A DNA stretch of 64,000 bases from Paenibacillus andongensis. Its GTDB lineage: Bacteria; Bacillota; Bacilli; Paenibacillales; NBRC-103111. The DNA lies in assembly GCF_025369935.1 (NCBI RefSeq), contig NZ_CP104467.1, positions 1,867,001 to 1,931,000 of the forward strand, given 5' to 3'. Below are positions 25,952-35,993 of the stretch, piece by piece; the stretch's first letter is position 1, and each line of letters opens with the position of its first letter. The notes below the pieces were generated by a model that was not told where the DNA came from, made no database searches, and worked only from the letters and a program-made list of their open reading frames with translations. The position numbers and the translations under genes were made by a program.

Positions 25952-27489
25952 GCATCGTGAACAAAGGAAGAGTCTATCTCGTTGGTGCGGGTCCCGGAGA
26001 TCCTAAACTCATCTCGGTTCGCGGTATGGAAGCTATTCAGAAAGCCGATGTCATCGTTTATGACCGGCTGGCCAACCCTCGTCTACTCAAGCATCGCAGA
26101 CCGGAAGCAGAGCTGATCTTTGTCGGTAAACTTCCGGACAAACATATACTAAAGCAAGAAGAAATTAATCAATTGCTCGTGGATTTGGCCCTTCAAGGGA
26201 AAGTCGTGACTCGTCTCAAAGGCGGCGATCCCAGCGTCTTCGGTCGAGTTGGCGAGGAAGCGGAGCTGCTTGCAGATAACGATGTGATCTTCGATATTAT
26301 TCCGGGTATCACATCCTCGATTGCGGTTCCAGCCTATGCGGGTATTCCAGTCACTCATCGCGATTTCACTTCGTCTTTTGCCATTATTACCGGCCATGAA
26401 TATCCGAATAAAACCTACTCCAGTTTGGACTGGGAGCATCTGGCTAAGGCGATTGGCACCATGGTCTTCTTGATGGGTGTAGCGAATCTTGAACAAATTT
26501 GCCGCGAATTGATTCGCTGCGGCAAACCGCCAGAAATGCCTGTTGCTCTTGTCAGATGGGGGACATGGGCGGATCAGGCTACGATTACAGGAACGCTGTC
26601 AGACATTACTGAAAAGGTCAGAGAAGCTAATTTCAAATCGCCAGCCGTGATTATTGTTGGTGAAGTTGTTAAGCTGCGTGAGAAGCTGGCCTGGATTGAG
26701 AAAAAGCCGCTCTTTGGGCGTCGAGTGCTGGTCACAAGAGCTAGAAGTCAAGCAAGCGAGCTTGTGGATTTAATCGATGACATGGGCGGGGAAGCGGTTG
26801 AATTCCCAGTTATTCGATTACAACCGCCAAGTCGCCCTGAGGCCATTCAAGAGTTGGATCTGGCGCTAGACAAGCTTCAAGAATTTGACTGGGTGTTGCT
26901 GACAAGCGTCAACGGTGTTGAGTATTTTTTCCGCAGGCTGCGTGAAAAAGGGATCGATGTTCGTAAAATGGGGAATGCTCGCATTGCTGCCGTAGGGCCT
27001 AAGACAGCCGAAGCGCTAGCTGAGCGTGGCATTATTGCGGATGTACTCCCGGCCAAATATCAAGGCGAGGGTATCCTGGAAGCCATTCAAGCAGATTTGA
27101 AAGCCGGTCAGAAGGTGCTGTTGCCTACGGCTGATCTGGCACGTGATTATTTGCCTGCTAAGCTCAAAGAACTCGGTCTTGAAGTAACCGAAGTCGATGT
27201 CTACGAAAATGTACTCACGACAGATGATGGGGATGAAATTATTCATCTTCTGCAAAATCAAAGCATTCATATCATAACTTTTACAAGTTCATCCACGGTT
27301 ACAAATTTACTTGAAGCCTTGCGTCAGCTGGGTGTGGAAGATCCGCTATCCTTGCTGCAAGGGGTTGAAATTGCCTGTATTGGACCCAAGACTGCAGAGA
27401 CCGCAAGTCAATGTGGACTGCCTGTTACTTATATGGCAGAAGAGGCTACCGTTGCATCGTTAGTACAAAGCATTTCTCAACATAAATAA
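25948..27489 (+). CDS. Bifunctional uroporphyrinogen-III C-methyltransferase / uroporphyrinogen-III synthase (CobA-HemD fusion)
   Basis: 513 residues joining two enzymes. Residues 1-250 are SUMT (CobA): [35 protein letters not shown], and [20 protein letters not shown]. Residues about 256-510 are Hem[40 protein letters not shown], and [11 protein letters not shown]. HemD closes uroporphyrinogen III, and SUMT diverts it to precorrin-2 for siroheme and B12. The GTG at 25948 overlaps the hemC stop (GTGA); a second GTG at 25957 with AAGGA upstream is also possible. Such fusions are known in Paenibacillus, Clostridium and Leptospira. Confidence 0.94.
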   Translation: MSIVNKGRVYLVGAGPGDPKLISVRGMEAIQKADVIVYDRLANPRLLKHRRPEAELIFVGKLPDKHILKQEEINQLLVDLALQGKVVTRLKGGDPSVFGRVGEEAELLADNDVIFDIIPGITSSIAVPAYAGIPVTHRDFTSSFAIITGHEYPNKTYSSLDWEHLAKAIGTMVFLMGVANLEQICRELIRCGKPPEMPVALVRWGTWADQATITGTLSDITEKVREANFKSPAVIIVGEVVKLREKLAWIEKKPLFGRRVLVTRARSQASELVDLIDDMGGEAVEFPVIRLQPPSRPEAIQELDLALDKLQEFDWVLLTSVNGVEYFFRRLREKGIDVRKMGNARIAAVGPKTAEALAERGIIADVLPAKYQGEGILEAIQADLKAGQKVLLPTADLARDYLPAKLKELGLEVTEVDVYENVLTTDDGDEIIHLLQNQSIHIITFTSSSTVTNLLEALRQLGVEDPLSLLQGVEIACIGPKTAETASQCGLPVTYMAEEATVASLVQSISQHK

Positions 27490-27556
27490 TAAAAAGCCTC
27501 AGCTGCAGCTTCTTTAGGAGCTGCATCTGATCGCCAATAAGGAGGCGGAATTCTTC

Positions 27557-28549
27557 ATGAGTTTTCCTATCGTTCGTAATCGCCGCTTACGCGGCAGTGC
27601 AGCTATTCGTAATCTGGTACGTGAAAATCAAGTGACTGTTCACGATGTTGTACAACCGATTTTTGTCACACATGGTTCGAACATCAAGTCCGAAATTGCT
27701 TCAATGCCAGGCGTTTATCATTTTTCTTTAGACAGAGTGCAAGAAGAGATCGAAGAAATTACAAAGCTTGGCATTCAAGCTATTCTTTTATTTGGTGTTC
27801 CGGATCATAAAGATGCGAAAGGAACATCCGCTTTTATGGATGATGGCATTGTACAGCAAGCAACTCGGTTGATTAAAGAATTGAATCCGAATTTGCTCAT
27901 TATCGCCGATACGTGTCTATGTCAGTTTACGGATACAGGCCACTGTGGTGTCATCCATCATCATCCGGTTACAGGACAGGCGGATGTGGCGAATGATGCT
28001 TCCTTGGAGCTATTGGTTCGTACGGCTGTATCGCAAGCCAAAGCGGGTGCTGACATTATCGCACCTTCCAACATGATGGACGGTTATGTACATGCGATTC
28101 GTTCAGGTTTAGATGAAGCTGGCTATGAGAATACACCGATTATGGCCTATTCCGTTAAATATGCATCTGCTTACTACGGTCCATTCCGTGATGCTGTAGA
28201 TTCTACACCGCAATTCGGTGACCGCAAGACGTATCAAATGGATCCAGCCAACGGGCGCGAAGCTTTGCGCGAAGCGGAAAGTGACGTTGCTGAAGGCGCT
28301 GATTTCCTCATGGTGAAACCGGCTCTTGCTTATATGGACATCATTCGGATGCTGAAGGACAACTTCGATTTGCCGGTAGTGGCCTATAATGTGAGTGCGG
28401 AGTATTCAATGATTAAGGCTGCGGCCATGCAGGGCTGGGTGAATGAAGAGGCTATCGTAATGGAAACAATGACGAGCTTCAAACGTGCCGGTGCTGATAT
28501 TATCTTGACTTATTTTGCTAAAGACATTGCTCGATATTTGAAGAAATAG
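27557..28549 (+). CDS. hemB: Delta-aminolevulinic acid dehydratase (porphobilinogen synthase)
   Basis: Condenses two ALA molecules to porphobilinogen. The zinc site is cysteine-rich: [15 protein letters not shown] (about residues 118-132), so it is a Zn-type enzyme. Schiff-base lysines lie in [16 protein letters not shown] and [11 protein letters not shown]. 330 residues, normal length. AAGGAGGCGG precedes the ATG. The 67-base gap before it has a small hairpin (TGCAGCT / AGCTGCA) without a T-run, so read-through from cobA-hemD is expected. Confidence 0.97.
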   Translation: MSFPIVRNRRLRGSAAIRNLVRENQVTVHDVVQPIFVTHGSNIKSEIASMPGVYHFSLDRVQEEIEEITKLGIQAILLFGVPDHKDAKGTSAFMDDGIVQQATRLIKELNPNLLIIADTCLCQFTDTGHCGVIHHHPVTGQADVANDASLELLVRTAVSQAKAGADIIAPSNMMDGYVHAIRSGLDEAGYENTPIMAYSVKYASAYYGPFRDAVDSTPQFGDRKTYQMDPANGREALREAESDVAEGADFLMVKPALAYMDIIRMLKDNFDLPVVAYNVSAEYSMIKAAAMQGWVNEEAIVMETMTSFKRAGADIILTYFAKDIARYLKK

Positions 28550-28680
28550 CTAATATCTATTTAGAGCCATTCACCTAAGATGCAGGGCGAGCAGTTTCCG
28601 GTGGAAACGATCAGCATGTAGTCTATAGTGCGGATGGTTCTTTTGTCATACTTTTGTCGCAAAACCTAAGCTTACCTCAG

Positions 28681-28709
28681 TTGTGACAGGGGTATAATTA
28701 GGGCATAAT
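28681..28709 (+). promoter_or_regulatory. Putative internal promoter of hemEHY
   Basis: TTGTGA (28681-28686), 17 bases, CATAAT (28704-28709). An additional TATAAT at 28693-28698 lacks a -35. The 28550-28680 part of the gap has only a small hairpin (GTTTCC-ggt-GGAAAC, 28594-28608). Confidence 0.5.
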
Positions 28710-28737
28710 GAATGAGAATAGATGGAAACCAATCGGA

Positions 28738-28768
28738 TAGACTTTGGCTTAGGGCCAAAGATCCCTAT
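28738..28768 (+). repeat. Single CTTTG-hairpin repeat in the hemE leader
   Basis: Stem CTTTGGC / GCCAAAG (28742-28748, 28754-28760) preceded by AGA and followed by GATCCCTATA. The end of the element is five bases from GGAAGGTG, the hemE Shine-Dalgarno. The GGC/GCC pair differs from lonA and hemA copies but is fully complementary. Confidence 0.85.
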
Positions 28769-28784
28769 ATATGGAAGGTGCCTC

Positions 28785-29849
28785 ATGACCTACAACGATA
28801 ATTTTATTAAAGCATGCCGGAAAGAACAGGTGGATACGCTGCCTGTTTGGTATATGCGCCAAGCTGGACGTTACGATCCGGATTATCGCAAAATCAAAGA
28901 AAAGTACTCACTGCTCGAAATTTGTCAGCAACCAGAGCTAGCTGCAGAAGTTACGATGATGCCCATTAAAAAGTTGGGTGTTGATGCGGCCATTTTATAT
29001 TCGGACATTATGAATCCCGTTGCTTCTCTTGGGGTTGATTTTGATATTGTCAAAGATGTGGGTCCTGTCATTCATACGCCGGTTCGGACAGCACAAGATG
29101 TTGAGCGCCTGCGTCCAATCGATGTGGACAAAGATTTATCGCATATTATTCAAACGATCCGTATTTTAGATAAGGAGCTTGAGGTTCCCCTCATCTCATT
29201 TGCGGGTGCGCCATTTACGATTGCAAGCTACTTAATTGAAGGTAGACCATCCAAAAGCTATATCCGTACGAAGCAGCTTATGTACTCCGAACCAACCGTT
29301 TGGTTTGCCTTAATGGAGAAACTGGGTGATATGGTCATTACCTACTTGCGAGCGCATATCGCAGCGGGTGCCAAAGCTGTTCAAGTTTTTGATAGCTGGG
29401 TTGGCGCGCTTTCTCCTGCGGATTTCCAAATGTATGTGCTACCGACAATGACGCGTATTTTCAAAGAACTTGCGGACTTGAAGGAGCCAAAGATTTATTT
29501 CCCAGGCGTGAGTTCAGGGGAGCTGCTTCCATATCTCAAAGACATCCAAGCGGATGTCATTGGTCTAGATTGGCGGATTCCAATTTCTGTAGGCCGCGGA
29601 CGAGTTGGCGAACGCTTTGCCGTACAAGGAAATTTGGATCCCTATATTTTAACAGCTCCTATGAGCGTTATTGAGCAGCAGGCGAAAGCGATTATCGATG
29701 AGGGGATTCAGCAACCGGGTTATATCTTTAACCTTGGCCATGGATTATTCCCGGAAGCATCGCTTGAGAAGTTAAAGGATTTGACTACATTCATTCATAC
29801 TTACTCACATTCCGTATTAACGAAGCAAGCAGAAAAGAGTGGTGTTTAG
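28785..29849 (+). CDS. hemE: Uroporphyrinogen decarboxylase
   Basis: Removes four acetate carboxyls from uroporphyrinogen III to give coproporphyrinogen III. Signature PVWYMRQAGRYDPDYR (about residues 21-36), the catalytic Asp region ILYSDIMNPVASLG, FAGAPFTIASYL, and GLDWRIPI / VQGNLDP. 354 residues. Start ATG at 28785; the upstream in-frame ATG at 28722 would translate through the repeat element. It is followed at one base by hemH. Confidence 0.97.
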   Translation: MTYNDNFIKACRKEQVDTLPVWYMRQAGRYDPDYRKIKEKYSLLEICQQPELAAEVTMMPIKKLGVDAAILYSDIMNPVASLGVDFDIVKDVGPVIHTPVRTAQDVERLRPIDVDKDLSHIIQTIRILDKELEVPLISFAGAPFTIASYLIEGRPSKSYIRTKQLMYSEPTVWFALMEKLGDMVITYLRAHIAAGAKAVQVFDSWVGALSPADFQMYVLPTMTRIFKELADLKEPKIYFPGVSSGELLPYLKDIQADVIGLDWRIPISVGRGRVGERFAVQGNLDPYILTAPMSVIEQQAKAIIDEGIQQPGYIFNLGHGLFPEASLEKLKDLTTFIHTYSHSVLTKQAEKSGV

Positions 29850-29850
29850 C

Positions 29851-30798
29851 ATGGGAAGTCAGCGCATTGGTGTTTTAGTCATGTCTTATGGTACTCCGGA
29901 AAGTTTGGATCAAGTTGAAGCTTACTACACACATATTAGACGCGGGCACCCTCCAACGCCTGAACAGCTGCATGAGTTAACGGCTCGTTATGAGGCAATT
30001 GTAGGTGGGTTTTTCCCGCTGCGTGAAAATACGAACAAGCAGGTTAAAGGCCTGGAGAGTACACTTCGTCAAGAGCATCCAGAACTTGAATTCGTCTGTT
30101 ATCAGGGTCTGAAGCATGCTCAGCCTTATGTAGAAGACGGTGTGGAGCAAATGGTTAAGGACGGTATTACAGAGGCTGTAGGAGTCGTTCTGGCCCCTCA
30201 CTACTCCACTATGAGTGTTGGCGGCTACGTGAAAAGAGCGAAAGATAAGGCAGAGGCGCTTGGTCTGAAGATTGATTTCGTTCTTGACTACCATCTTCAT
30301 CCGAAACTGCTTGATGCCCTTAGCACACGTGTTGATAAAGCCTTGGAGAAATTCGCAGGTATTGATCGCAATGATGTGCGTGTTATCTTTACAGCCCACA
30401 GCTTGCCTGAGAAAATACTTGAAATGAAAGACCCATACCCAGATCAATTGCTTGCCACTTCCAAAGCCATTGCTGAACGTGTAGGTCTGACGAATTGGCA
30501 GTTTGGTTGGCAAAGTGCTGGGCAAACAGCGATGCCGTGGCTCGGTCCGGATATTTTGGAAGTTCTTCAAAAGATCAATCAAGAAGAAAACGTCAAAAAT
30601 GTTCTCCTATGTCCGATAGGTTTTGTTTCCGATCATCTGGAGGTTCTCTACGATATTGATATTGAAGCACAGGCTTTGGCTAAGGAACTTGGACTGCATT
30701 TGGAACGAACAGAATCACTAAATACAGACCCTCTATACCTGGAAACATTGAGTGATGTTGTCTACAAGAAATGGAAAGAGGTCACCCGTTTATCATGA
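29851..30798 (+). CDS. hemH: Coproporphyrin III ferrochelatase
   Basis: Inserts Fe2+ into the porphyrin. 315 residues, with VLVMSYGTPESLD at the N-terminus, GGFFPLRENTNKQ, the conserved metal-site His in TAHSLPEKI, and a C-terminal CPIGFVSDHLEVLYDID. Gram-positive enzymes of this type use coproporphyrin III, made by HemY, giving coproheme (CpfC in newer names). The ATG at 29851 lies one base after the hemE stop. Confidence 0.95.
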   Translation: MGSQRIGVLVMSYGTPESLDQVEAYYTHIRRGHPPTPEQLHELTARYEAIVGGFFPLRENTNKQVKGLESTLRQEHPELEFVCYQGLKHAQPYVEDGVEQMVKDGITEAVGVVLAPHYSTMSVGGYVKRAKDKAEALGLKIDFVLDYHLHPKLLDALSTRVDKALEKFAGIDRNDVRVIFTAHSLPEKILEMKDPYPDQLLATSKAIAERVGLTNWQFGWQSAGQTAMPWLGPDILEVLQKINQEENVKNVLLCPIGFVSDHLEVLYDIDIEAQALAKELGLHLERTESLNTDPLYLETLSDVVYKKWKEVTRLS

Positions 30799-32255
30799 GT
30801 ACTAGGATTCCTCACTACATGATTATTGGCGGGGGGATTACGGGGCTTAGCGCAGCTTTTTACTTAAAGAAAAGGTTGGAGTCGGCGGAAGCCCCTTTTC
30901 GGCTTTCTGTGGTGGAGAAGTCCCCGACATTTGGCGGGAAAATTCATACCATAGAGCGAGAAGGATTCGTCATTGAAAAGGGTCCGGATTCCTTCCTTGC
31001 ACGGAAGCGTCCTATTATTGATCTGGCTTATGATCTTGGGCTTGAACAAGAGCTTACAGGTACGAATCCTGGGGCGAAAAAGACCTACATCGTACGTCAA
31101 GGCAAGCTGCACCGCATGCCGCCTGGCTTAGTGCTCGGCATACCCACGCAGATGACACCGTTCATGAAGACGGGCCTCATCTCCCCGTTAGGTAAAATGC
31201 GAGCTGCACTCGATTTGATTCTGCCTAAGCGCGATTTATCGACGGATGAATCGCTTGGGCATTTCCTGGAGCGCCGATTAGGGAAAGAAGTGCTTCAGCG
31301 CATCGTGGAACCGCTTCTAGCAGGGATTTATGCCGGTGATACATTTAAGCTTAGTTTGAAAGCAACGTTCCCACAGTTTCGAGCGATGGAACAGAAGCAT
31401 CGAAGTTTAATTCTAGGGATGATGGCGAGCCGCAAAAATGTGAGTGAAGAGAGTGCTCACTTACCTTCCGGTGTTCGTAACTCGCTTTTTGTAACGTTCA
31501 AGAAGGGACTTCAGACGTTGGTTTCGGGCTTAGAAGACGCCTTAAAGACTGTGGATCTGCGAAATGGCGTTGGGGTTATATCTGTTCGTAAAATGGGGCA
31601 GCAGCAAGCCGAGGTTATCTTTGAAGATGGGCATAGTGAAGTGGTAGATGGCGTTATCCTAACTACGCCGACTTATCAGGCAGCGCATTTGTTAGCAGAT
31701 CTGCCCGCAGCAAATCAGCTTAAGAAGATTGAGTACATTTCTGTGGCGAATGTAATTATGGCTTTCGATCGCAAAGATATCCCATTTGAACTGGATGCGT
31801 CGGGCTTTCTAGTACCCAAAACCGAGGGCAGGACGATTACGGCGTGCACCTTAACATCTGCCAAATGGCTGCACACAGCCCCAGACGGGAAGGTGCTTCT
31901 GCGCTGTTATATCGGTCGTTCAGGTGAGCAAAAATGGCCGGAGTGGTCGGATGAACAACTAGTTAGCAAAGCTCGCCATGATCTTCGAGAATTGCTAGGA
32001 CTAAAGGCGGAACCGCTCTTTACGGATGTAACTCGCCTCATGCATTCCATGCCCCAGTATCCTGTCGGTCATCTGGAGCAGATTGCACAGTTTCGTGAAG
32101 AGCTTGCTGCAGCTATGCCTCAAGTCATTGTCGTGGGCGCCGGGTTTCATGGTGTGGGTCTTCCTGACTGTATAAGGCAAGGTAAAGAGGCTGCTCTGCA
32201 GCTTGCAGACCTGGTCCAAAACCAGTCACAGGAAGCCGTAGCTAGTTCGATTTAA
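30795..32255 (+). CDS. hemY: Coproporphyrinogen III oxidase (HemY/CgoX)
   Basis: FAD enzyme that oxidises coproporphyrinogen III to coproporphyrin III with oxygen in Bacillota. Dinucleotide motif MIIGGGITGLSAAFYL (about residues 9-24), EKSPTFGGKI, GFVIEKGPDSF, and a C-terminal VVGAGFHGVGLPDCIRQGK. 486 residues. ATG overlaps the hemH stop (ATGA). Its final four bases overlap the convergent regulator gene. The last pathway enzyme, coproheme decarboxylase (HemQ/ChdC), is not in the window. Confidence 0.95.
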   Translation: MSTRIPHYMIIGGGITGLSAAFYLKKRLESAEAPFRLSVVEKSPTFGGKIHTIEREGFVIEKGPDSFLARKRPIIDLAYDLGLEQELTGTNPGAKKTYIVRQGKLHRMPPGLVLGIPTQMTPFMKTGLISPLGKMRAALDLILPKRDLSTDESLGHFLERRLGKEVLQRIVEPLLAGIYAGDTFKLSLKATFPQFRAMEQKHRSLILGMMASRKNVSEESAHLPSGVRNSLFVTFKKGLQTLVSGLEDALKTVDLRNGVGVISVRKMGQQQAEVIFEDGHSEVVDGVILTTPTYQAAHLLADLPAANQLKKIEYISVANVIMAFDRKDIPFELDASGFLVPKTEGRTITACTLTSAKWLHTAPDGKVLLRCYIGRSGEQKWPEWSDEQLVSKARHDLRELLGLKAEPLFTDVTRLMHSMPQYPVGHLEQIAQFREELAAAMPQVIVVGAGFHGVGLPDCIRQGKEAALQLADLVQNQSQEAVASSI

Positions 32256-32911
32256 CGAAGTTTGGCCAGGTCTAATTTGAAATCGGATGATGAAATGGTT
32301 AAGATTTGCTTTTCTTCAAGATCACGAATCACCTGCATAAGTGTCGCTTTTTGCACGCCGGCTAGTTGAGATATTTCATCAAAGTTAAGCACGAGCTTAA
32401 TGGTAATCGTAGATCCGTTACGCAGCCCATGTTTATTGGCCATTGTGATCAAACTTTTGATGACACGCGTTCTCGCGTCTAAGAAGGTCAAGTCAAACAC
32501 TTGTTGATTCGTATCACGCAGTCGATTGCTGAGCTCTTGCATAATGCCCAAGGTAATGTCAAAATGAGTGCGTAGCAGATCGAGGAAATTTTGTCCTGTC
32601 AATGTGAGAAGCACACTGTCTTCCAACGTTTGGGCAGAAGCAGAGCGCGGCTTGCCATCTATCAGTGAAAGTTCACCGAAGCTTTCGCCTGATTTGCAGA
32701 TGGACAATATTTTTTCCTCACCGGAGCTGCTTGTTGTGAAAATTTTGACGGAGCCGCTGAGGACCATATAAAAGACAGAGCCAACTTCTTTTTCGGAAAA
32801 TAGGACGGTACTCCTTGTAAAGGAGCGTTTCGTACAGATCTGAGCTAGAGCGTTGAAATGTTCTTCATTCAATTGGGAGAATAAAGGTACTTTTTTGAGG
32901 ATTTCGATCAT
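32252..32911 (-). CDS. Crp/Fnr-family transcriptional regulator
   Basis: 219 residues: N-terminal cyclic-nucleotide-binding-type beta-roll (VLFSEKEVGSVFYMVLSGSV, then SFGELSLIDGKPRSASAQT), a dimerisation helix and a C-terminal winged helix with LNFDEISQLAGVQKATLMQVIRD (listed in parts: EISQLAGV, KATLMQVIRDLEE). The pattern FGELSLIDGKPRSA is close to cNMP-binding consensus, but cAMP signalling is not established in this group. Only two cysteines, not arranged for an Fe-S cluster, so it is not a classical FNR oxygen sensor. It is divergent from hemL and convergent with hemY, a position suited to controlling heme genes; that is inference. Confidence 0.88.
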   Translation of the reverse strand: MIEILKKVPLFSQLNEEHFNALAQICTKRSFTRSTVLFSEKEVGSVFYMVLSGSVKIFTTSSSGEEKILSICKSGESFGELSLIDGKPRSASAQTLEDSVLLTLTGQNFLDLLRTHFDITLGIMQELSNRLRDTNQQVFDLTFLDARTRVIKSLITMANKHGLRNGSTITIKLVLNFDEISQLAGVQKATLMQVIRDLEEKQILTISSSDFKLDLAKLR

Positions 32912-32981
32912 ATGGGTACCGCCTTTATATGTTGTAAGTCAACTCATTTTATCATAGATCGTTTACTGGGGGTATGAAATT

Positions 32982-34280
32982 ATGGAAAATTCGAGCAGAA
33001 TCGACACGCGCTCTTCAGCTGCCTTTCAAGAAGCTAAGAAGATCATTCCTGGTGGAGTGAATAGTCCTGTTCGCGCCTTCAAGTCAGTTGGTTTAACACC
33101 TTTGTTCATGGAGAAGGGCTCAGGTTCTCGCGTAACGGATATTGACGGCAATACTTTTATCGATTATGTAGGATCTTGGGGCCCACTAATTGTAGGACAT
33201 GCTCACCCTGTCGTGCTGGAAGCCATTAAAAGTACGGCCGAGAAGGGGACGAGCTTCGGTGCTCCGACGCTTCTAGAAACGGAAATGGCAAAGCTGGTTA
33301 TAGAACGCGTGCCGTCGATTGATATGGTTCGCATGGTGAATTCAGGGACGGAAGCGACCATGAGCGCCCTACGGTTAGCCCGCGGATTTACGAAGCGTGA
33401 TAAGATCGTGAAATTCGAAGGAAGCTACCATGGACATGCAGATGCATTGCTGATCAAAGCTGGCTCAGGTGTAGCTACATTAGGCCTTCCGGATAGTCCA
33501 GGGGTTCCGAATAGCGTAGCCTCGAATACGATCACCGTGCCTTACAATGATTTGGCATCCGTCCAATTAGTCTTTGAAAAGTTTGGGGAAGAAATCGCCG
33601 CTTTAATTGTAGAGCCGATTGCAGGGAATATGGGCGTAGTGCCTCCAGCAGAAGGATTTTTGCAAGGTTTACGTACGATTACGCAGCAATATGGTTCCTT
33701 GCTAATATTTGATGAGGTAATGACGGGTTTTCGTGTGCATAAACACTGCGCTCAGGGCTTGTACGGCGTTACGCCTGATTTAACATGTCTAGGTAAGGTC
33801 ATTGGCGGAGGACTGCCTGTTGGCGCTTATGGAGGCCGACTGGACATTATGGAGCAGATTGCTCCTGCAGGTCCAATCTATCAGGCGGGAACTTTATCCG
33901 GTAATCCGCTAGCGATGGCAGCTGGCTTCGCTACGTTATCCTTATTGGGTGAGCCCAATGTGTATGAGGAACTGGAACGCAAGTCCGCGAAGCTGGAAGC
34001 TGGATTTGCTGGGAATGCAGCTGAATTTGGTGTAGCAAGCACAATAAACCGAGTAGGGTCCATGATATGTCCATTCTTCACCGAGCAGAAGGTCACGAAT
34101 TACGATACAGCCAAAACATCTGATCTGGCTAAATTTAATGCTTATTTTGGCCATTTGCTGGATTTGGGAGTTTCGGTTGCACCTTCGCAATTCGAAGGGA
34201 TGTTTGTATCAACGGTACACTCCGATGAAGATATCGATGCCACAATCGATGCTCATCGCGAAGCTTTGAAACGATTATAA
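32982..34280 (+). CDS. hemL: Glutamate-1-semialdehyde 2,1-aminomutase
   Basis: PLP enzyme turning glutamate-1-semialdehyde into 5-aminolevulinate. 432 residues. Motifs: [12 protein letters not shown] near the N-terminus, [39 protein letters not shown] and the PLP-lysine in [21 protein letters not shown] precedes the ATG. It is separated from hemA-hemY by the regulator gene. The 70-base divergent gap contains GTTG-taagt-CAAC (32931-32942), a possible small operator, but no convincing promoter. Confidence 0.97.
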   Translation: MENSSRIDTRSSAAFQEAKKIIPGGVNSPVRAFKSVGLTPLFMEKGSGSRVTDIDGNTFIDYVGSWGPLIVGHAHPVVLEAIKSTAEKGTSFGAPTLLETEMAKLVIERVPSIDMVRMVNSGTEATMSALRLARGFTKRDKIVKFEGSYHGHADALLIKAGSGVATLGLPDSPGVPNSVASNTITVPYNDLASVQLVFEKFGEEIAALIVEPIAGNMGVVPPAEGFLQGLRTITQQYGSLLIFDEVMTGFRVHKHCAQGLYGVTPDLTCLGKVIGGGLPVGAYGGRLDIMEQIAPAGPIYQAGTLSGNPLAMAAGFATLSLLGEPNVYEELERKSAKLEAGFAGNAAEFGVASTINRVGSMICPFFTEQKVTNYDTAKTSDLAKFNAYFGHLLDLGVSVAPSQFEGMFVSTVHSDEDIDATIDAHREALKRL

Positions 34281-34294
34281 GTTTGTGAACATAC

Positions 34295-34325
34295 AAAGAC
34301 CTGGCCAATGCGGCCAGGTCTTTTG
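34295..34325. terminator. Terminator between hemL and the 34344 gene
   Basis: AAAGACCTGGCC / GGCCAGGTCTTTT, loop AATGC. A-run and T-run on both sides make it usable for both convergent genes. Confidence 0.85.
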
Positions 34326-34343
34326 CGATTTATGTAGAAGAAT

Positions 34344-35822
34344 TTATTCTGTTTTTACTGTAGGAGGAACGGTTGGAGATGGCAATGTACTATTCCCGTT
34401 GTTTGTTTGCCCTTGGATAGGGCTTGTATTCGGTGTAGGCGTCGGGCTTGGCTTTGATGATGTGGAAGCTCCTGGTGAAGAGCTTCCTATGCCAGTGCCA
34501 GAACCTGTGCCTGCATTTCCGTTGCCAGTGCCCGTACTCGGAGATGGACTTGGCTTCGGTGAAGGCGTCGGTGAAGTTTCAGGCTTCGCTGATGAACTTG
34601 GTTTGACCGTCCCATTATCTGATCCTGAAGGTGGATTAGATGTGCCGTTTTTACCAGCTTCACTGCTGGATTCAGGCTTGGTAGACGTTGTTGACTTCGG
34701 TGTAGCTGTTGCTTTAGGCGGGTTCGCTTTTTTAGTTGCTTGTTCTTTCAAGAAGTCAGGGTGGTCATAAGCACCGCCTGGATCGATTGTCGTAAGTCCT
34801 TCCCAAACGTTCTTCACTTTAACTTGGTCGGGATGATCAAAAACTAAGAAAGCGGAAGGTAAGCGACGCTCTCCATAACGGCTAGAAGGTTTCGTGATCA
34901 ACTCATCATTGTATACCATCTCGGAGGAAGCTCCGCCATCCAAGAAGCCAGCATTTATGACGCCATCTTCAAGGAACATATCCTGTACTTCTTTGAGAGT
35001 TGCGCCTACACTGTGTGTTTGCCGGCCGTCGATCACGATGAAGATAACCGTACCGTCGGCTTTTTGTCCGACAGCGGTACGAGGTGCGCGTCCCCATCCT
35101 CCGTCACCGCTCGTAATGAGCGGTTTTCCATTAGCGATAACGCGTGGGTAAAAGGATACAGCTTCCGTAACACCCAGCTTCAAAAGTTCGTTAATTGTGT
35201 ATTTACCGATAATAAGCGTTCCTTCTTTGGTAAATCCTACAATATGTTGAGCAATGCTGCCTTCTTGGTCGGTATAAAGTATATTCCCACCGGACATAAT
35301 AGCTCCAATTGGGGCAAATCCGTTTCCTAATCCGTCCGGATCATTAAATCCGCCGCCATTTACGCCAGCGACAGCACCGGTACGCTGCACCATGGATGTA
35401 ATTCGCTCCCCTTCACCTTGCTTACCGGGAACGACAACACGAATGGTTCGTGGGTCATACACATACATTTTCTTACCTTTCCAGAACTGACCGGAAATGT
35501 CCTCGACTTTTACAAGACTCTCCAAAGGACGATTTTTATTGAATTGAACCGCCCGCAAATCTTGTTTTTCAACAGAGTTGATTTCGGTCAAATTTTGCAT
35601 TTCAAGAACCATTTGATCTCTACGTTCAGCACCAACGAAAATCCAGGCCCAGTCACGATGCTGCGTGGTAATAACCGTTTTAGCCAAATATTCGCGCAAA
35701 TCTTTCCCAGGAGGAGTTAGAAATAAGAAGCTTGAACTCAGAAAAGTACAAACAGCTATAATGAGAAAAGTGCGTTTCAGCCAACTATAACTCCGAAAAT
35801 GCTCTAATATTGAACTACCCAA
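34344..35822 (-). CDS. Membrane-anchored phosphodiester glycosidase (NAGPA domain) protein
   Basis: 492 residues. An N-terminal membrane anchor or signal (TFLIIAVCTFLSSSFLFLT, about 18-36), then a NAGPA/phosphodiester glycosidase domain (about 80-335): VAGVNGGGFND, GAIMSGGNILYTD, APRTAVGQKADGTVIFIVID, and GFLDGGASSEMVYN. The last 120 residues are a low-complexity Ser/Thr/Pro/Gly tail, typical of cell-wall spanning linkers. Family members remove sugars or cap phosphodiester-linked sugars of envelope polymers; a role in wall or capsule polymer metabolism is likely but not specific. Start TTG with AGGAGAGG. Confidence 0.85.
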   Translation of the reverse strand: MGSSILEHFRSYSWLKRTFLIIAVCTFLSSSFLFLTPPGKDLREYLAKTVITTQHRDWAWIFVGAERRDQMVLEMQNLTEINSVEKQDLRAVQFNKNRPLESLVKVEDISGQFWKGKKMYVYDPRTIRVVVPGKQGEGERITSMVQRTGAVAGVNGGGFNDPDGLGNGFAPIGAIMSGGNILYTDQEGSIAQHIVGFTKEGTLIIGKYTINELLKLGVTEAVSFYPRVIANGKPLITSGDGGWGRAPRTAVGQKADGTVIFIVIDGRQTHSVGATLKEVQDMFLEDGVINAGFLDGGASSEMVYNDELITKPSSRYGERRLPSAFLVFDHPDQVKVKNVWEGLTTIDPGGAYDHPDFLKEQATKKANPPKATATPKSTTSTKPESSSEAGKNGTSNPPSGSDNGTVKPSSSAKPETSPTPSPKPSPSPSTGTGNGNAGTGSGTGIGSSSPGASTSSKPSPTPTPNTSPIQGQTNNGNSTLPSPTVPPTVKTE

Positions 35823-35993
35823 GGTTGTCCTCTCCTGCTCTATTATTCTATTTGGTATTAGATATTTTGATAAGTAATGTCGAAAAAAAACAATACAAGA
35901 TTTATATTATCATATTTTAGCATGCAATAGTTATTGGTAATTGTTAAAATAAAGTGTACATAATCCCTATTTTCTTAAGGAGTCATGGATTCT

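Noticed and set aside
34285-34770. Plus-strand 161-aa frame rich in Gly/Val/Pro
   Set aside because: It is the antisense of the low-complexity Ser/Thr/Pro/Gly tail of the phosphodiester glycosidase gene.
35878-35884. Spo0A-box-like TGTCGAA between the glycosidase gene and the 37-aa ORF
   Set aside because: A seven-base match is expected by chance several times in 64 kb, and no promoter could be placed beside it.
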